From NCBI GenBank assembly GCA_013397695.1, contig VYZI01000054.1, forward strand, positions 124,001 through 188,000: a stretch of DNA of 64,000 nucleotides, in the 5' to 3' direction. Of this stretch, positions 12,401 through 24,400 are shown piece by piece (the first letter of the stretch is position 1; each line of letters starts with the position of its first letter). The translations under genes were made by a program, and so were the position numbers. Source of the DNA: Centropus unirufus (Eukaryota; Chordata; Aves; Cuculiformes; Centropidae). Below the pieces are notes generated by a model. It worked only from the letters and a program-made list of their open reading frames with translations. It ran no database searches and had not been told where the DNA came from.

Positions 12401-15400
12401 AACATGGGTTCCTTGGAGCATTGACTTGATCTTTGGGAAGAGGAAGGGAAGTATGGTGAACAGAGTGGGTGCTCAAGAACAGTGATGTTATTAGGTAAAA
12501 AATGCTACACACACAAAGTGTTATGGGCTGGCACACATCAACATTTTCCAACCAAGGGTAGGAAAACTCTATGTCTGCTTGTACTGAGTGAAGTGATTAA
12601 GCTGAGCCTTGTCTCACTGTGACAGGTTAAAATGTGTTCTATAACCATCTCATTGTCTCTCCCCTCCCCTTCTTGGTTCCCAAACTGTAAGGTTAGTCTC
12701 AGGTATTTTTGTGTCAGGCCTCCTATGTCAAAAAGGCCTCTGGAGGGCTCTATCCCAAACTCCTGCTCAAAGTCGGGCCAACTTCAGCTTTCAGTCAGGT
12801 TACTCACAGCCCTAATATTTGACCAACTTCACTGACTGTTTTGGTTTGGAGTTTTTTTAATATATCTAGTTAGAGTTTCCCTTGCTGCAGCCTTGCAACC
12901 TGTGTCCATTGCCTCTTATCATTTTGCTGGGCTTCTCTGAGATAAGCCTGTCTCCACCTCCTTTGTAACTCACCTTCAGGTCACTAAAGAGAGCAAATAA
13001 CAGGTAGATCCTCTGTAGACTTCTGCATGTGGTTTGACTCTGAACAACCACAAAGCATATCTGACACCCTTGAGAACCACCAACCACCAAGCATATGACA
13101 CCACTCTTGCCTGTGCCTCATCTCAGGTGCTCAAGGGGAAGACATGTATACAAAAAAAGAGAAAGAAAGTGAGACACCAAAAATCTGGACATTTATATCT
13201 GGGTCCTAATAGACCCAATGCAAAACAGCTTACACTGTGTCCCCACAGGGTCATCCAGCTGCAGTGCATACTGCCCAGTTCAGTGCCAAGACCAGTGCTT
13301 CTGGGCACAGCAGGCAGAAAACAGGAAACCCACTACTCCACCCTCAGGGTAGAGAAGCCTGAGGATTGCTCCAAATGGTACTATTTGGGCATGTTTCTCT
13401 AGGAACCATAATCCAGAGAGCACTGTTCATCAACCACCAGTGTTGCCCTTCAACATCCCTCTCTGTCCTGTCCCTGAGCTGCAGACCAACACAGGAGCCA
13501 GCAACAGCCTCCTTACTGCCAGGAGTTCCCAAATGTAGGGCATGGTCCCTCTTCTGGGTACTCAGACAATACGTGCTGAGCACAAAGGCAAAGAGCACGG
13601 CTCAGTGTCTAGCACAGACGAATTCAGATCCCTACACCTCAGCAAAGTCCAGGTCACCTAGGACATGAGTGACCAAGCCAGAAATCCTCCCTTGTGTTTC
13701 ATTCACAAAACAACCTCTCTTTTTACCTCCTGCTCTGTGCAAACCCCACGGCACCACCCACACAATCAATAAAAATGGTAAAAAACTTCTTCAGGCTCAC
13801 ATGGCTGAAATGGATGCAGATCCCTGGGCCTCCTCTCCTCCAGGCTCAGCTCAATTAGGGAGCAGCCAGCAAACCACAAGTGTGCTCACAAAAGAAGCTT
13901 GCGTCTGAAGGGCTTTGACTGCAGCTTTTTGTAACTAGTCACAAACATCTGGTGCCTGGCAAGCTTGTATGCTTCTTGGAAGGGTTTTCCAATGAGAAAA
14001 TTCCTGTAGCTTTCACCTAAATTCTTCACAGCACACGGTGCAGCACTCGGATATCTCCCATGGCTCCTCTTCTAGGCTGCCAGCTTTGGAGAAAAGCCAT
14101 TTCTGGCACTGGTTTTCCCACCATACCCTCCCCGCCCACTCCAACACCTTTGAAACAGTACATGTGGTCTGACAGGGAGCAATTATTCCCTTGAATGTTT
14201 GTGGGTTGATAAGCAGCCGTGCAAACTCAAGTGATAGTGCTGGTTCCCGTTTTATTGGCAGGATGAAACAGAGCTCATGGTGGGGATGGTACCCCCAGAG
14301 GAGGAGGGAATAAAGGAAAAGAGTTTTCTACTCTTCTAGTAGCCCCTTTTGCTTCTACGTGTCCGTATGAGCGTGCAGCTACACTCAAAATGCAGACGCA
14401 GAGAGACTTCCTTAAGTATCCGTTGAGGATTAAATGATCTCATGTGCAGACTGTAATGATGGCCACCACCAAAAATCATTCCCATCTGAAAGCTGCCCAA
14501 TGCTGCATGATCCAAAATGGGCTGCTGACCTCAGGAGAGATCTCAGTGGCAAACTACCACATCACAGAAACTCAGCCCACCGCAAGCACCACTAATTGTC
14601 CCCTTGTCTGAGGGTTCCGAGTGAAAGCAGCTACTAAAGGACAAGGGAACAGTGCTCTCAGCTTGTATTACTCAGTGACTTTCTCCTAAGCCTCATTTCC
14701 AAAGGAGATGTTGTCCCACTTTCTGCTATTGGGGTACCTTTTGCACTATGCCACTAACACAACTCCAGAAAAAGCCAATAGAATTCTCCCATCCACAAAA
14801 ATAGGCACTGGATTTGGCCCTGCAAATCAACTGAAGACAATCATAAGCCAAATAACCCAGAACCAGGCCCAAATTCGCTGTAGGAAGAGGCAAAACCTGC
14901 CATGAACTCAAACTAGCCCCAAAACCAGCACACATCTGTTGTCATTGCATTTCTGCAAGACTGTTGATATCACGACCGTCTCCCTGCTGGGAGCCGTATT
15001 CCCCAGTGAAGGTTTCAAGCATTAGCATGGTAAAAGGATCTTGATGGGTAAAAACTAGACTTCCATTTAAGATCTACTAATGGCACCTTGTGCATCTGTC
15101 ACTGAATTAACAACATCAATTTAAAACCATACGTAAGCTGGGCAACTGGGGAAGGGAGCAGCTTGCTTATATTAGGTCTGGCTGAAAGGAGACTTTAGGC
15201 CCTTTTATTCCTGAGGGATTGTGATCGGCTAAGGATTGTGATCGGCTAAGGAAAGCAGATACTTTCTTATGAGTATTCACATTTTTACACATTGCATTCC
15301 TTATGTCATAGGAAGGGTGAGAGTGCTCAGATTAATGCGGGCAAAGGGAGTGGGAGGCTGCAGATTAATATGTGGGGAGCAAAGGAAAGGAAGTTACAGC

Positions 15401-18400
15401 AATGGTAAAATGCACGTGTGTGTTTGGGAGAGTAGGGCAATGGAAAAAGACACAAACGTGGGTTGTGGGGTCGCCTTCACCCCCTCCTTCCCAAGAGTCT
15501 GGATTTGCCTCCTTCCGTACTCTGCCAAGAAAAGCAAAGTAACTCAATATAAAAACGCAGCGATCTGAGGAGCTGCTCTGGTGCCTTAAACGTAGGTGTC
15601 TAATGCTGTTTCAGGCACCGCTGGGGACTCAAGACATCTGTGTGAGGCTGGCACCAGCCCTAGGGCAGGCTCGCTCCGTCCCTCCTGGGGCAGCAGCTGG
15701 GGGCCAGGCAGGGTACCTCGGGAATGGAAAATGATGCCTATGTTTGGGCTTCTGAGCAGTTCCCCCAGAGCCCCGTGTGTTTGGACAGTTGGAGTTAATC
15801 ATCGAAGGGAAACGGAGCTGCAGTTAATGAACTGAGCACTGTGAGGTTTGGTAGCAGAAAGAATAAAATAGGGAAGGATTAGAGCGCAGGGGACAGTCTG
15901 GCAGAGTTTGAGAGAGGAGTGTCCCAAGAAGAGCAGCTGCCACTCTGCTTGGAAAAGGGTTTCAAATTCCTTCTCCACCACGCCGAAGTTTAGTCATAAA
16001 TGACAACGGGGGACCCGGGGACAGAGAGATCATTTCTGAAGGGTGTGATCTGCTGGTTTTTCAGACTCTGATGTGTTCCACATGTCTGAGTGCCTCCCGA
16101 ACACGCCTTCTGCACATGCCGCGCGGCCGCGTTATCCTCTCTGCCTTGCGGATGGGCAGCTGGAAGCGCAGAGGGATGTTTTTGGCAGCCCACATGGCAG
16201 TCTCAGGCCCGACCCCAGTTGTTGTCAGTGGGAGTTTAGGCCCCAAACTTCCTTTTCAGGCCTTTGAAGCTTTGCTACAGCTGGCTGGGTGCTTGCAGGG
16301 GAGCCAGACTTCATGTTCAGACCTCAGCTTCCAGCTTAACCCTTTCACCCCACGCCTGTCCCATCCCTCAGTAGGTAAAATAGTGGGTATTTCTGTGCTC
16401 CATTTGGTTATGACTTTTATGCAGACATTAATTTTTCCAATAGAGGAATAAAATATTCCTCTAACGATGGACTAGCCTAGCCCTTCAAATTTTCCATCAC
16501 TCCTGTCCCCCCTCCTCTCCTAACCTCCTGTGAAAACAGCCCCAGAATATGGGGACCCTCAGTGCCCTCCTTACCTCACCCTTCCTTCTAAACACCCCAT
16601 TATAGAAAGAAAAAAAACAAAACACAAATACGGAAACCCAAGCAAAGCAAAACAAAACCCCAAACAACTCTTGGTTGGAAACTTCTACAAACAAAAATAC
16701 TTTCAGGTTTGCTGCCTTTGAAGTATTAGTGAGCACAAAATGTTTGGGTCCTCACTGTGGCTTGTTTTATTTTATAGATTTCACCTCCACCAGCAGCTTA
16801 ATCACTGCAAATCAAATTACGCCTCCTGTTTGCTTATCTCCAGAGCGCTGACACTGCCAAGCGGCTTTATCTTAGCTTGGCAGGAGCCAGCGCCTTCCTT
16901 GGGGATAGGACAGGAACTCCACAGAAGCTGCTTGCAGTGGGAGAAGGAGCATAAATCAGGGCGGGCTCTGCTGGCTCAGCTCCCCAGAAGCGAGGTTATG
17001 CTCGCCGAGCTCCACTCCTTGCTAGGGAAAACCAAAGCACCCGACGCCCATGGGGTGGCAGCTGCCTTCTCCCAGTGGATTAGCATCCTGGAAGCCAGGG
17101 TTGGGGTTCTGGCTTACTCCCTTGGAAAGAGGAGGCAGGGATGGACCTGTTGGCAGTGCTGCCATGGTGCTTTGCAGTCACTGCGGCCTTTGTGCAGCTT
17201 GTGGGGTTGGTCCTCCCTCCTGCCCGGGAGAGGGGTATTTCATGCCAGAATTGGGGGGTGCAGGGGGCACACCCCCCTCCCAGGAGCCCGTACCCCAGCA
17301 GGCGAGCAGAGACCTCCAGCGCTGCCCCGCTCTGTGCCTCAGTTTCCCCTCTTGGTGCGAGAGCTCCTGGCTGCATGCTGCATAGAAACCCCTTAAAAAA
17401 AATTAAAAAAAAAATTTTAAAAAATTTAAAAAAAGCAGGAATACCACCGCATTTCGCACCCTCAGGAGCCCGCTGGAGCCTTGGGCATCGCCAGCGCGTG
17501 CCTGCCCGCACACGATGGATAAACTGGCCCCGTTCGGCTTCTGCTGGCGCTCGCCGCGGGGGTAAAAGCAGAGATGGGGGCCGCGCTCCCCGGGAGCAGC
17601 GCACGTCGCCACCCAAGCCACATCCATCCCCTCCTCCCCGCGCGGCACAGCTCGCCCGAGGGAAAACTCTTGTGCCAGGGGCCAGGGCCAAGGCTGGACC
17701 CCCCGAAGGAAAAGGAGGAGCCGGATCCCGTTTTTCCCGTGGCTCGCGCGCGTTTAAGCCGCGTTTCGCCCCGCAAAGTGAAACCGGCGCCTTCCCCCGC
17801 CNNNNNNNNNNNNNNNNNNNNNNNNNNNNNNNNNNNNNNNNNNNNNNNNNNNNNNNNNNNNNNNNNNNNNNNNNNNNNNNNNNNNNNNNNNNNNNNNNNN
17901 NNNNNNNNNNNNNNNNNNNNNNNNNNNNNNNNNNNNNNNNNNNNNNNNNNNNNNNNNNNNNNNNNNNNNNNNNNNNNNNNNNNNNNNNNNNNNNNNNNNN
18001 NNNNNNNNNNNNNNNNNNNNNNNNNNNNNNNNNNNNNNNNNNNNNNNNNNNNNNNNNNNNNNNNNNNNNNNNNNNNNNNNNNNNNNNNNNNNNNNNNNNN
18101 NNNNNNNNNNNNNNNNNNNNNNNNNNNNNNNNNNNNNNNNNNNNNNNNNNNNNNNNNNNNNNNNNNNNNNNNNNNNNNNNNNNNNNNNNNNNNNNNNNNN
18201 NNNNNNNNNNNNNNNNNNNNNNNNNNNNNNNNNNNNNNNNNNNNNNNNNNNNNNNNNNNNNNNNNNNNNNNNNNNNNNNNNNNNNNNNNNNNNNNNNNNN
18301 NNNNNNNNNNNNNNNNNNNNNNNNNNNNNNNNNNNNNNNNNNNNNNNNNNNNNNNNNNNNNNNNNNNNNNNNNNNNNNNNNNNNNNNNNNNNNNNNNNNN

Positions 18401-21400
18401 NNNNNNNNNNNNNNNNNNNNNNNNNNNNNNNNNNNNNNNNNNNNNNNNNNNNNNNNNNNNNNNNNNNNNNNNNNNNNNNNNNNNNNNNNNNNNNNNNNNN
18501 NNNNNNNNNNNNNNNNNNNNNNNNNNNNNNNNNNNNNNNNNNNNNNNNNNNNNNNNNNNNNNNNNNNNNNNNNNNNNNNNNNNNNNNNNNNNNNNNNNNN
18601 NCGTGCCGAGCCGGGCTTTGCAGCGCCGAGCTGGGTCATCGAATCAATCATAGAATCGTCGAGTGGCTTGGGTTGGAAGGGACCGCAGAGATCCTCCAGT
18701 TCCAGCCCCCAGCCGTAGGCAGGGACACTGACCGGGTCGTGGCAGCCGCTCTGCTGGCCTTTGCGCTCCTGGGGAAGCCCCAGGCAAGGGGCAGGGGCTG
18801 CCACTTCCCTCCAGCGGGGCGTTTGAGGTTCGGGTGGCTGTTTTTGTGTTTCCCTTCGGATGCTAGCGGGTTGGGTTTTTTCCCTTCCTTCTGTTTTGGC
18901 AACTTCTGAGCCCCGGGGCTGTGCAGCTCCTGTGCCCCGGCGTTCCCGTGCGTGGAAGGGGGTTTGCCTTGTCCCCGTGTTGTGCTCGGAGCCTGGAGCT
19001 GGGCGCCAGGTTTTGTACTCACAAGCTTCCTTGTAAATAAATATTCAGTAGTGCAATTGAAAGGAATGGCACTATACCAGAGGTTTGCCGGCAGTCTGGA
19101 TGAAAGCCCGGCAGTCTTTTTGGCACCCGAGACCTTTTTTTTCTTACTTTAGAGACCTAAGGTGGGAGAGGGTCAGGTGCCCGTGCCGCTGCTGGTAAGT
19201 GATTTTGCTCTGCTTTGCCCTGGTGGATGCTCACTGCAGGCAGCGACCAGCGCGTGTATTGATCCGTAAGCTGCGCTTTGCTGAGAGCAAGGGCCCACTT
19301 GGAGATGAAGTGTGAGCACGACTGATGGAAACCAGCCCTCGTCCCGGATCGATTGGACGTGCTGCTAGTGGTAGCGTGTTTTGCTGATCGCTCAGCCGTG
19401 ATCCTGTTTCACCTGTCTCCCATGCCTATCTGTGTACTACTAGATGTACTTTTATTAAGGGAATTTTGCATGCAGTTTCTGCTATTATTTGCCCCAATTC
19501 AAACACGGTCACGCCAATACGACAACAGTGGTGCCTTTCTCCGTAGCTGCATTTTCCTAGAGCAAAAACTGAGTAGAGCGGCTCATGCCATTCTGCAGCT
19601 TCGGGTCAGCAGAGCCTTGAAGCATCTGCTTAATATTAAGCATGTAAATAGTCACTTGCAATGTAGCAGAGCAAATTCCCAAAGTTGAGAATACACTGGG
19701 AGATCTTCCAGCAGCAGGAGCTGGGGGTGGTGAACTCTTTCCCTGACTGAGCCTCTGGCAGCATAAGAGGCGTCGGAAACGCGTGCCACAAGCAGCGAGA
19801 AGCCCCTAAAGTCCCAGGCTTGCCATTTCCTGTAAGCAGTGATTGTGGGGATAAGAAAGCAGATCACTCTGGATGTTAAAATCGTGATAATATTTGCAAC
19901 TCAATGTCATGTAAGAAATGTGACCACGCAGAAGAACCTCTTCTGTCTCATTTGTATTTAGATAAGAATTACTGACACAGAAGAGCTGCTGGTTTTTATT
20001 CCATTGCACTCAACACCAGGAGGACAAAACCCAGTCCCAGGTTGTCAGCCTCGTGCTTTCTCACTACGAAGGAATTCATTTGATTGATTTTTCATATCCA
20101 GAGAGTATCACCTTCCAGGTCAAAATGATAAGCTGGCTGTAATGCAGCAAGGCACGTTGCAGTGGCGTGGTGGGAAGATCCCTCGGATTGTAGTCTCTCA
20201 GCCAAGTGGGATAGACTCCTACAAGGAGCTGTTCAGAGTGTGGAGGCAGAGGAGTGCTCACACACAGTGCTCTCTCCTCATTCCTCTCTGTGTAGCCAAA
20301 CCAGGGCCTGAGTCAGCAAAGCCACACACACAGGAGAGCAAGCACGGCTCCATGGTTGTGGCCAGGGCTGGGCAGCACAATGTATGTTTTTAAACCCTGC
20401 TTCTGTCCATGGCTTCCTGTTCCAAATAAGCCATTTAAGCTCTCTTCATTGTAGTTACTTATCCTGTAAAGGGGGGAAATTATATATTTTAGGGGGATAT
20501 CAAGAGTTAATTCCATAGCACACATGGCATGCATGGAGGGAAGTCACAGAAAAAATACACATGGGCCATCTCTCCCAGGTCCCCAGAAGATGGTGGTGAA
20601 AAACAAGTCCACAGCTGTGACCAGCTAAGTCTGCAGACTTTGTAATGGGGTCTGCAGTTTTGATAGGAAATGTGCACAGGTCCCAAAAAGGAAAAAAAAT
20701 TGGAAATAACTGTTTTGAACAAGAGAAGATGAATGGCTTGCAGAGTGTGTTTCTGAGAGCTCAAAAGTAGTAACTGCATTTGAACTGAATAGGACGACAC
20801 CTGAATTGAAGGTTTAGCCCATGTTTGAAAGTCCTTAATGCATTGGAGTCTTGTGTGCTGTCACAGTTTGTGTCCTTTAAACCAACATAAAGCATCTAGA
20901 GTTGGATCTCCTCTCCAGCCTCAACTTCAAGAGCACCTCCCAGCACAGCCTTTATTTCCTGTCCAGTGTCAGGGATAAGACAGCCTAGCACCTATTGTCA
21001 TTAGGACCATCAACAGCTGTCCTGTTGCATCTGTGGAGAGTTTTCTCACAAGAATAATACTCATAACAGGACAAGGTCTTCTTTTGCAGTCGAATGGAAA
21101 GGGCTTGGCACAGGGTAACACTGAAACCTGAGATCCCAGTTATCTCAGATCTCACTTGGATTGGCTATGGCCATTTTCTCAGAGAAATTTCTAAAAAAAA
21201 AGTCAATTTGTAGCTTCACAATTTGACTTGAACACATTTTGCAGCATGGAAATGGCCCTGACAAAAGATCTGTCAGCCCTCTCCCAGGCTGAATTTGGCC
21301 AGCAGATCCCATTTTCCTGCAGTGTTTTGCTTTGCTTTGCTTTTATAGAATCATGGAATCACCAGGTTGGAAAAGACCTCCGAGAGCAAGTCCAACCATA

Positions 21401-24400
21401 TCTATCTGCCACTAAAACATATCCATAAGTACCTCATCTTCCCATTTTTTAAATACCTCCAGGGATGGTGACTCCACCACCTCCCTATGCAGCCTCTGCC
21501 AGGGCCTGATGACCCTTTTGGTGAAAATTTTTTTCCTAATGTCCAATGTGAATCTCCCCTGGCACAACTTGAGGCTGATTTCATTCTTGGGTCTATCACA
21601 ACTTTCTTTGACTGTGTACCTCCCCTTCCCCACATTCACCTTCAGTTTTGGACAGGGCAGTAGCCCACAGGCACCAGAGGAGAGGTGGCCAATGCAGGCA
21701 CAGGAGGGGAACCGTTACCTTCACAGGCTTAAGGATTTTCAAGAGCTAGTAAAGAGTCACCTGCCCTTTCACTGCTCAGTAGATCTCCTGGCCTGCCCTG
21801 CAGTGTCACCTCCACATGTGCATTGCTCTGCCAACTATGGACCGTGGCAATCCCTCTGTAGGCCACCCTGCTCCTCAGGCTGTCTCTTGCCCTGGCCCCT
21901 CTTCACCATCCACCTCCCTATATAGGCCATAAAAGGCTAAGTTTGTAAGCTGGCCTGTGTACTCGTACTCACATTCATTTCATAATTGTACTGTACCACA
22001 AGACTTCTTAACAGACTGGAAAGGAGGATCTCATTTATTTGGGACTGTAAATCAGTGGCACGGGTCCAACCAGTGCTGCTTCCCTGCTTTTGGGGGCATC
22101 CGGCAGAACAGGACACTGCAAGACTGGGTGCGCTCATGTGCTCGTGACAGAGGGGTTGGAGTTGAGGGGTGGGGAGGAATAATGAAGCAGTTTTGTACAG
22201 CTGTGAAAGCATGGGGAAACCTAACCTGTGTTTTTCGCTAATATTTGAGGGCAAATGGGAGTCCCAGAGAGGATTTTCCTGGTTTTTAATTCACTCAGCT
22301 AATCACTAAGTAACATTCTCTCCAAGGCACTAGGCAGCCCTCTCTGAGCCTCACAGCTCCCATTTCTCATGTGGCAAATCCTGCTACATCTGTTTACAAG
22401 TGGGGAAATCAAGGTAACTGCAGAGTTTCTCCCACATTCTCTAATACAGCCATTGATGCTGTGCATCATTAGTTTTCACCTGGATCCTAATATTTCAGAC
22501 CTACCTTCCAAAGCCAGAGGTAGTGAAGGGTGTGAGGCCTTGGCCTCAGGTATTTCAGCCTGTGCTGAGGCACAGAGGATTCACACATGCTTTGGCACTG
22601 GTGACTCCCCTGGGACACGCAGCAGGTCAACGTCAGCTGAGCCAAACCCAGACTGTCAGGAATAGTCTGAACTGGACAAACAGGATGGTCTTTGCTCCTA
22701 GTCCTCTGGATCTCGCTGACTTGAAGAGTTATATGAAGTAAATGCTCTCCTGGTTTGATCAGCTATTTGTTGTTCTCTAAGCATTTTTCCCCATTAGCAC
22801 AAGGAAGTGCACACTAAAGACAGCAACTTTTACTGTGAGGTCTGTGATAGGTTCTTCTACAGAAAATAGTCTGAGGAAACCTTGGTGTAACCCCAGTTCA
22901 TTCTTTTCTCCTCTCCAGAGCATCCGTGACCAGGAGGACTTTTGGGCATAGTGGCATCGCTGTGCATACTTGGTACGCCTGTCCAGCACTAATAAAGTCT
23001 ATCTGGGCTATGGCCATTAGTCAACATCAGTTCTACCTGGATAGAAAACAAAGCAAGGTAAGTAAATGTGGAAAGTGCACATTGCAGTGGATGAGTCCTC
23101 ACTTCCTGCAGTTCCAGCAAGGTCAAGTCCAGATGTTGCCTTCTTTCCTCCCGTCCCGTTCCACTTGAGAATAAAAAAAAAAAAAGCAAAATGACTTAAA
23201 ATATCTGCTGCTTTGGCCAGATTGTAAGAATTTGTATCAAATTCATGCGTATGGGAGTGAGGATTTAGGGAAAGGTTTTACTGAACTGTGGCCAAATTGG
23301 AGGAGCCAAAGTTTGGAAGCGGATATGATCATGTCCCTGTCTGGATGGTTTCCACATCTTCTGGTTCTTGAATTCTGTCATAAAGTTAGAGCAGCTTCCA
23401 ATAACTGAGTTCAAAGTAGCTTCACACTCTACACCTGTTTCTGAATACTTCTTGCTGTCCCTTGCTTTTTACTATCCTGTTTTCCTAGAAATTTGGGGTA
23501 GGGGTATTGTTTCTTTCTCCACATAGGATCTCACAGCAGAAGGAGGGGGGCAGGATACTTACAGCCTAGGCTTAGAAGGAAATGTCTTGTTTCTGGTGCT
23601 GCACAAAAGGCCACTTAATACCCCAAACAAACCACCTTGAAAACAGAGAAGTGTGCATTCTCCCTCTAATTCCTTTCATCAACAGTATTTTTGGGCATAC
23701 CCAGAGCAGCAGGAGATTGCTTTGATCACTTTGAGATCGCTTTGAGACAGAAGAGAGACTTTTCATGCAGACGCCCCTCTCCATACGAGCATGCTGGTGT
23801 AAACTTCATAGAGAAGATGGAGTCTGTATTGAGTGTGTACCTCAGCTGCCTGAGTTGCCCCCATCTCTGGTGAGACAGCAGGAATGTGCAGGGCAATAAG
23901 CCTCTTCAAGGGCTGAAACAATCAACTTCTTGATCTTGCTGAAAGCACTGCCTGAGATTTTCAGGCAGGAGCTGCTCCCTCCCTTGCTGAGGCCCAGGCC
24001 CAGCCCTATCAGGTCCCTTCGTGAGCCAGTTCTACCCACTGAAACTAGCAGAAAAATATTACTTTTTCCTGTTTTCCTTTGCTGCATTATTTTTCAGCCA
24101 GTTCAATGAATTGAGTTGTCTTGTTGAAATTATGTGAAGGGCCATCAGTGCCACGTGGTTACACCCACTTTGGCCATGTCCCATGTAATGCAAAAAAACA
24201 GGATTCGTGTTAGTTGGTGTTAGCTGTATTGAATTTAGGGGCGTAGCTGTCTTCTCACCCCTGCCTGAGTGCCAGCTGTGAATACAGACATAATGGCACG
24301 TTCACCCGATACCAGGTAATGGTTTCCTGTCCCCCTCCTGTGCTCAGCAATATCAGGGCAATACATACTAAGTTCTGTTTTGCTCTCAACAAAAGCAAAT

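Larger units (their letters stand above)
17440..18990. promoter_or_regulatory. Intragenic CpG island (contains the assembly gap)
   Basis: The 340 readable bases before the gap hold about forty CpG dinucleotides. The sequence after the gap to about 18990 stays GC-rich with many CpG, while the intron around it is AT-rich and CpG-poor. In vertebrates such islands usually mark promoters, so an alternative FRMD4A start or a noncoding transcript is possible. A strong donor (CTG/gtaagt at 19195) lies just downstream and could end a first exon. Direction cannot be read from the sequence. Confidence 0.6.
2569..22918 (+). other. FRMD4A: FRMD4A long intron region, with an unseen exon expected inside
   Basis: Some 20 kb between exons c and e. 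It contains the mariner relic, two CR1 fragments, a CpG island, the N gap, a possible MIR relic and short low-complexity tracts, all listed separately. The rest is unremarkable AT-rich sequence. By phase, one coding exon of 3n+2 bases must lie in this interval. Reading for the expected Trp-Arg, Glu-Asn and His-Asp codon patterns found no convincing candidate outside the N run. Confidence 0.8.

Noticed and set aside
16740..17396. 218-codon open frame before the CpG island
   Set aside because: GC-rich sequence lengthens chance frames. The overlapping frame at 17050-17385 is just as open and neither looks like a protein.
17080..18804. Very long open frames on both strands (up to 574 codons)
   Set aside because: They cross the 800-N gap, which contains no stops by definition. 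The flanking residues match no family.
21402..21639. Two overlapping minus-strand frames as a small gene
   Set aside because: Both lie in the CR1 copy; one is the ORF2 tail and the other its shadow frame.
22370..22425. CTGTTTACAAGTGGGGAAATCAAGG as a MIR core
   Set aside because: The match is limited to one short block, with no further MIR sequence on either side.
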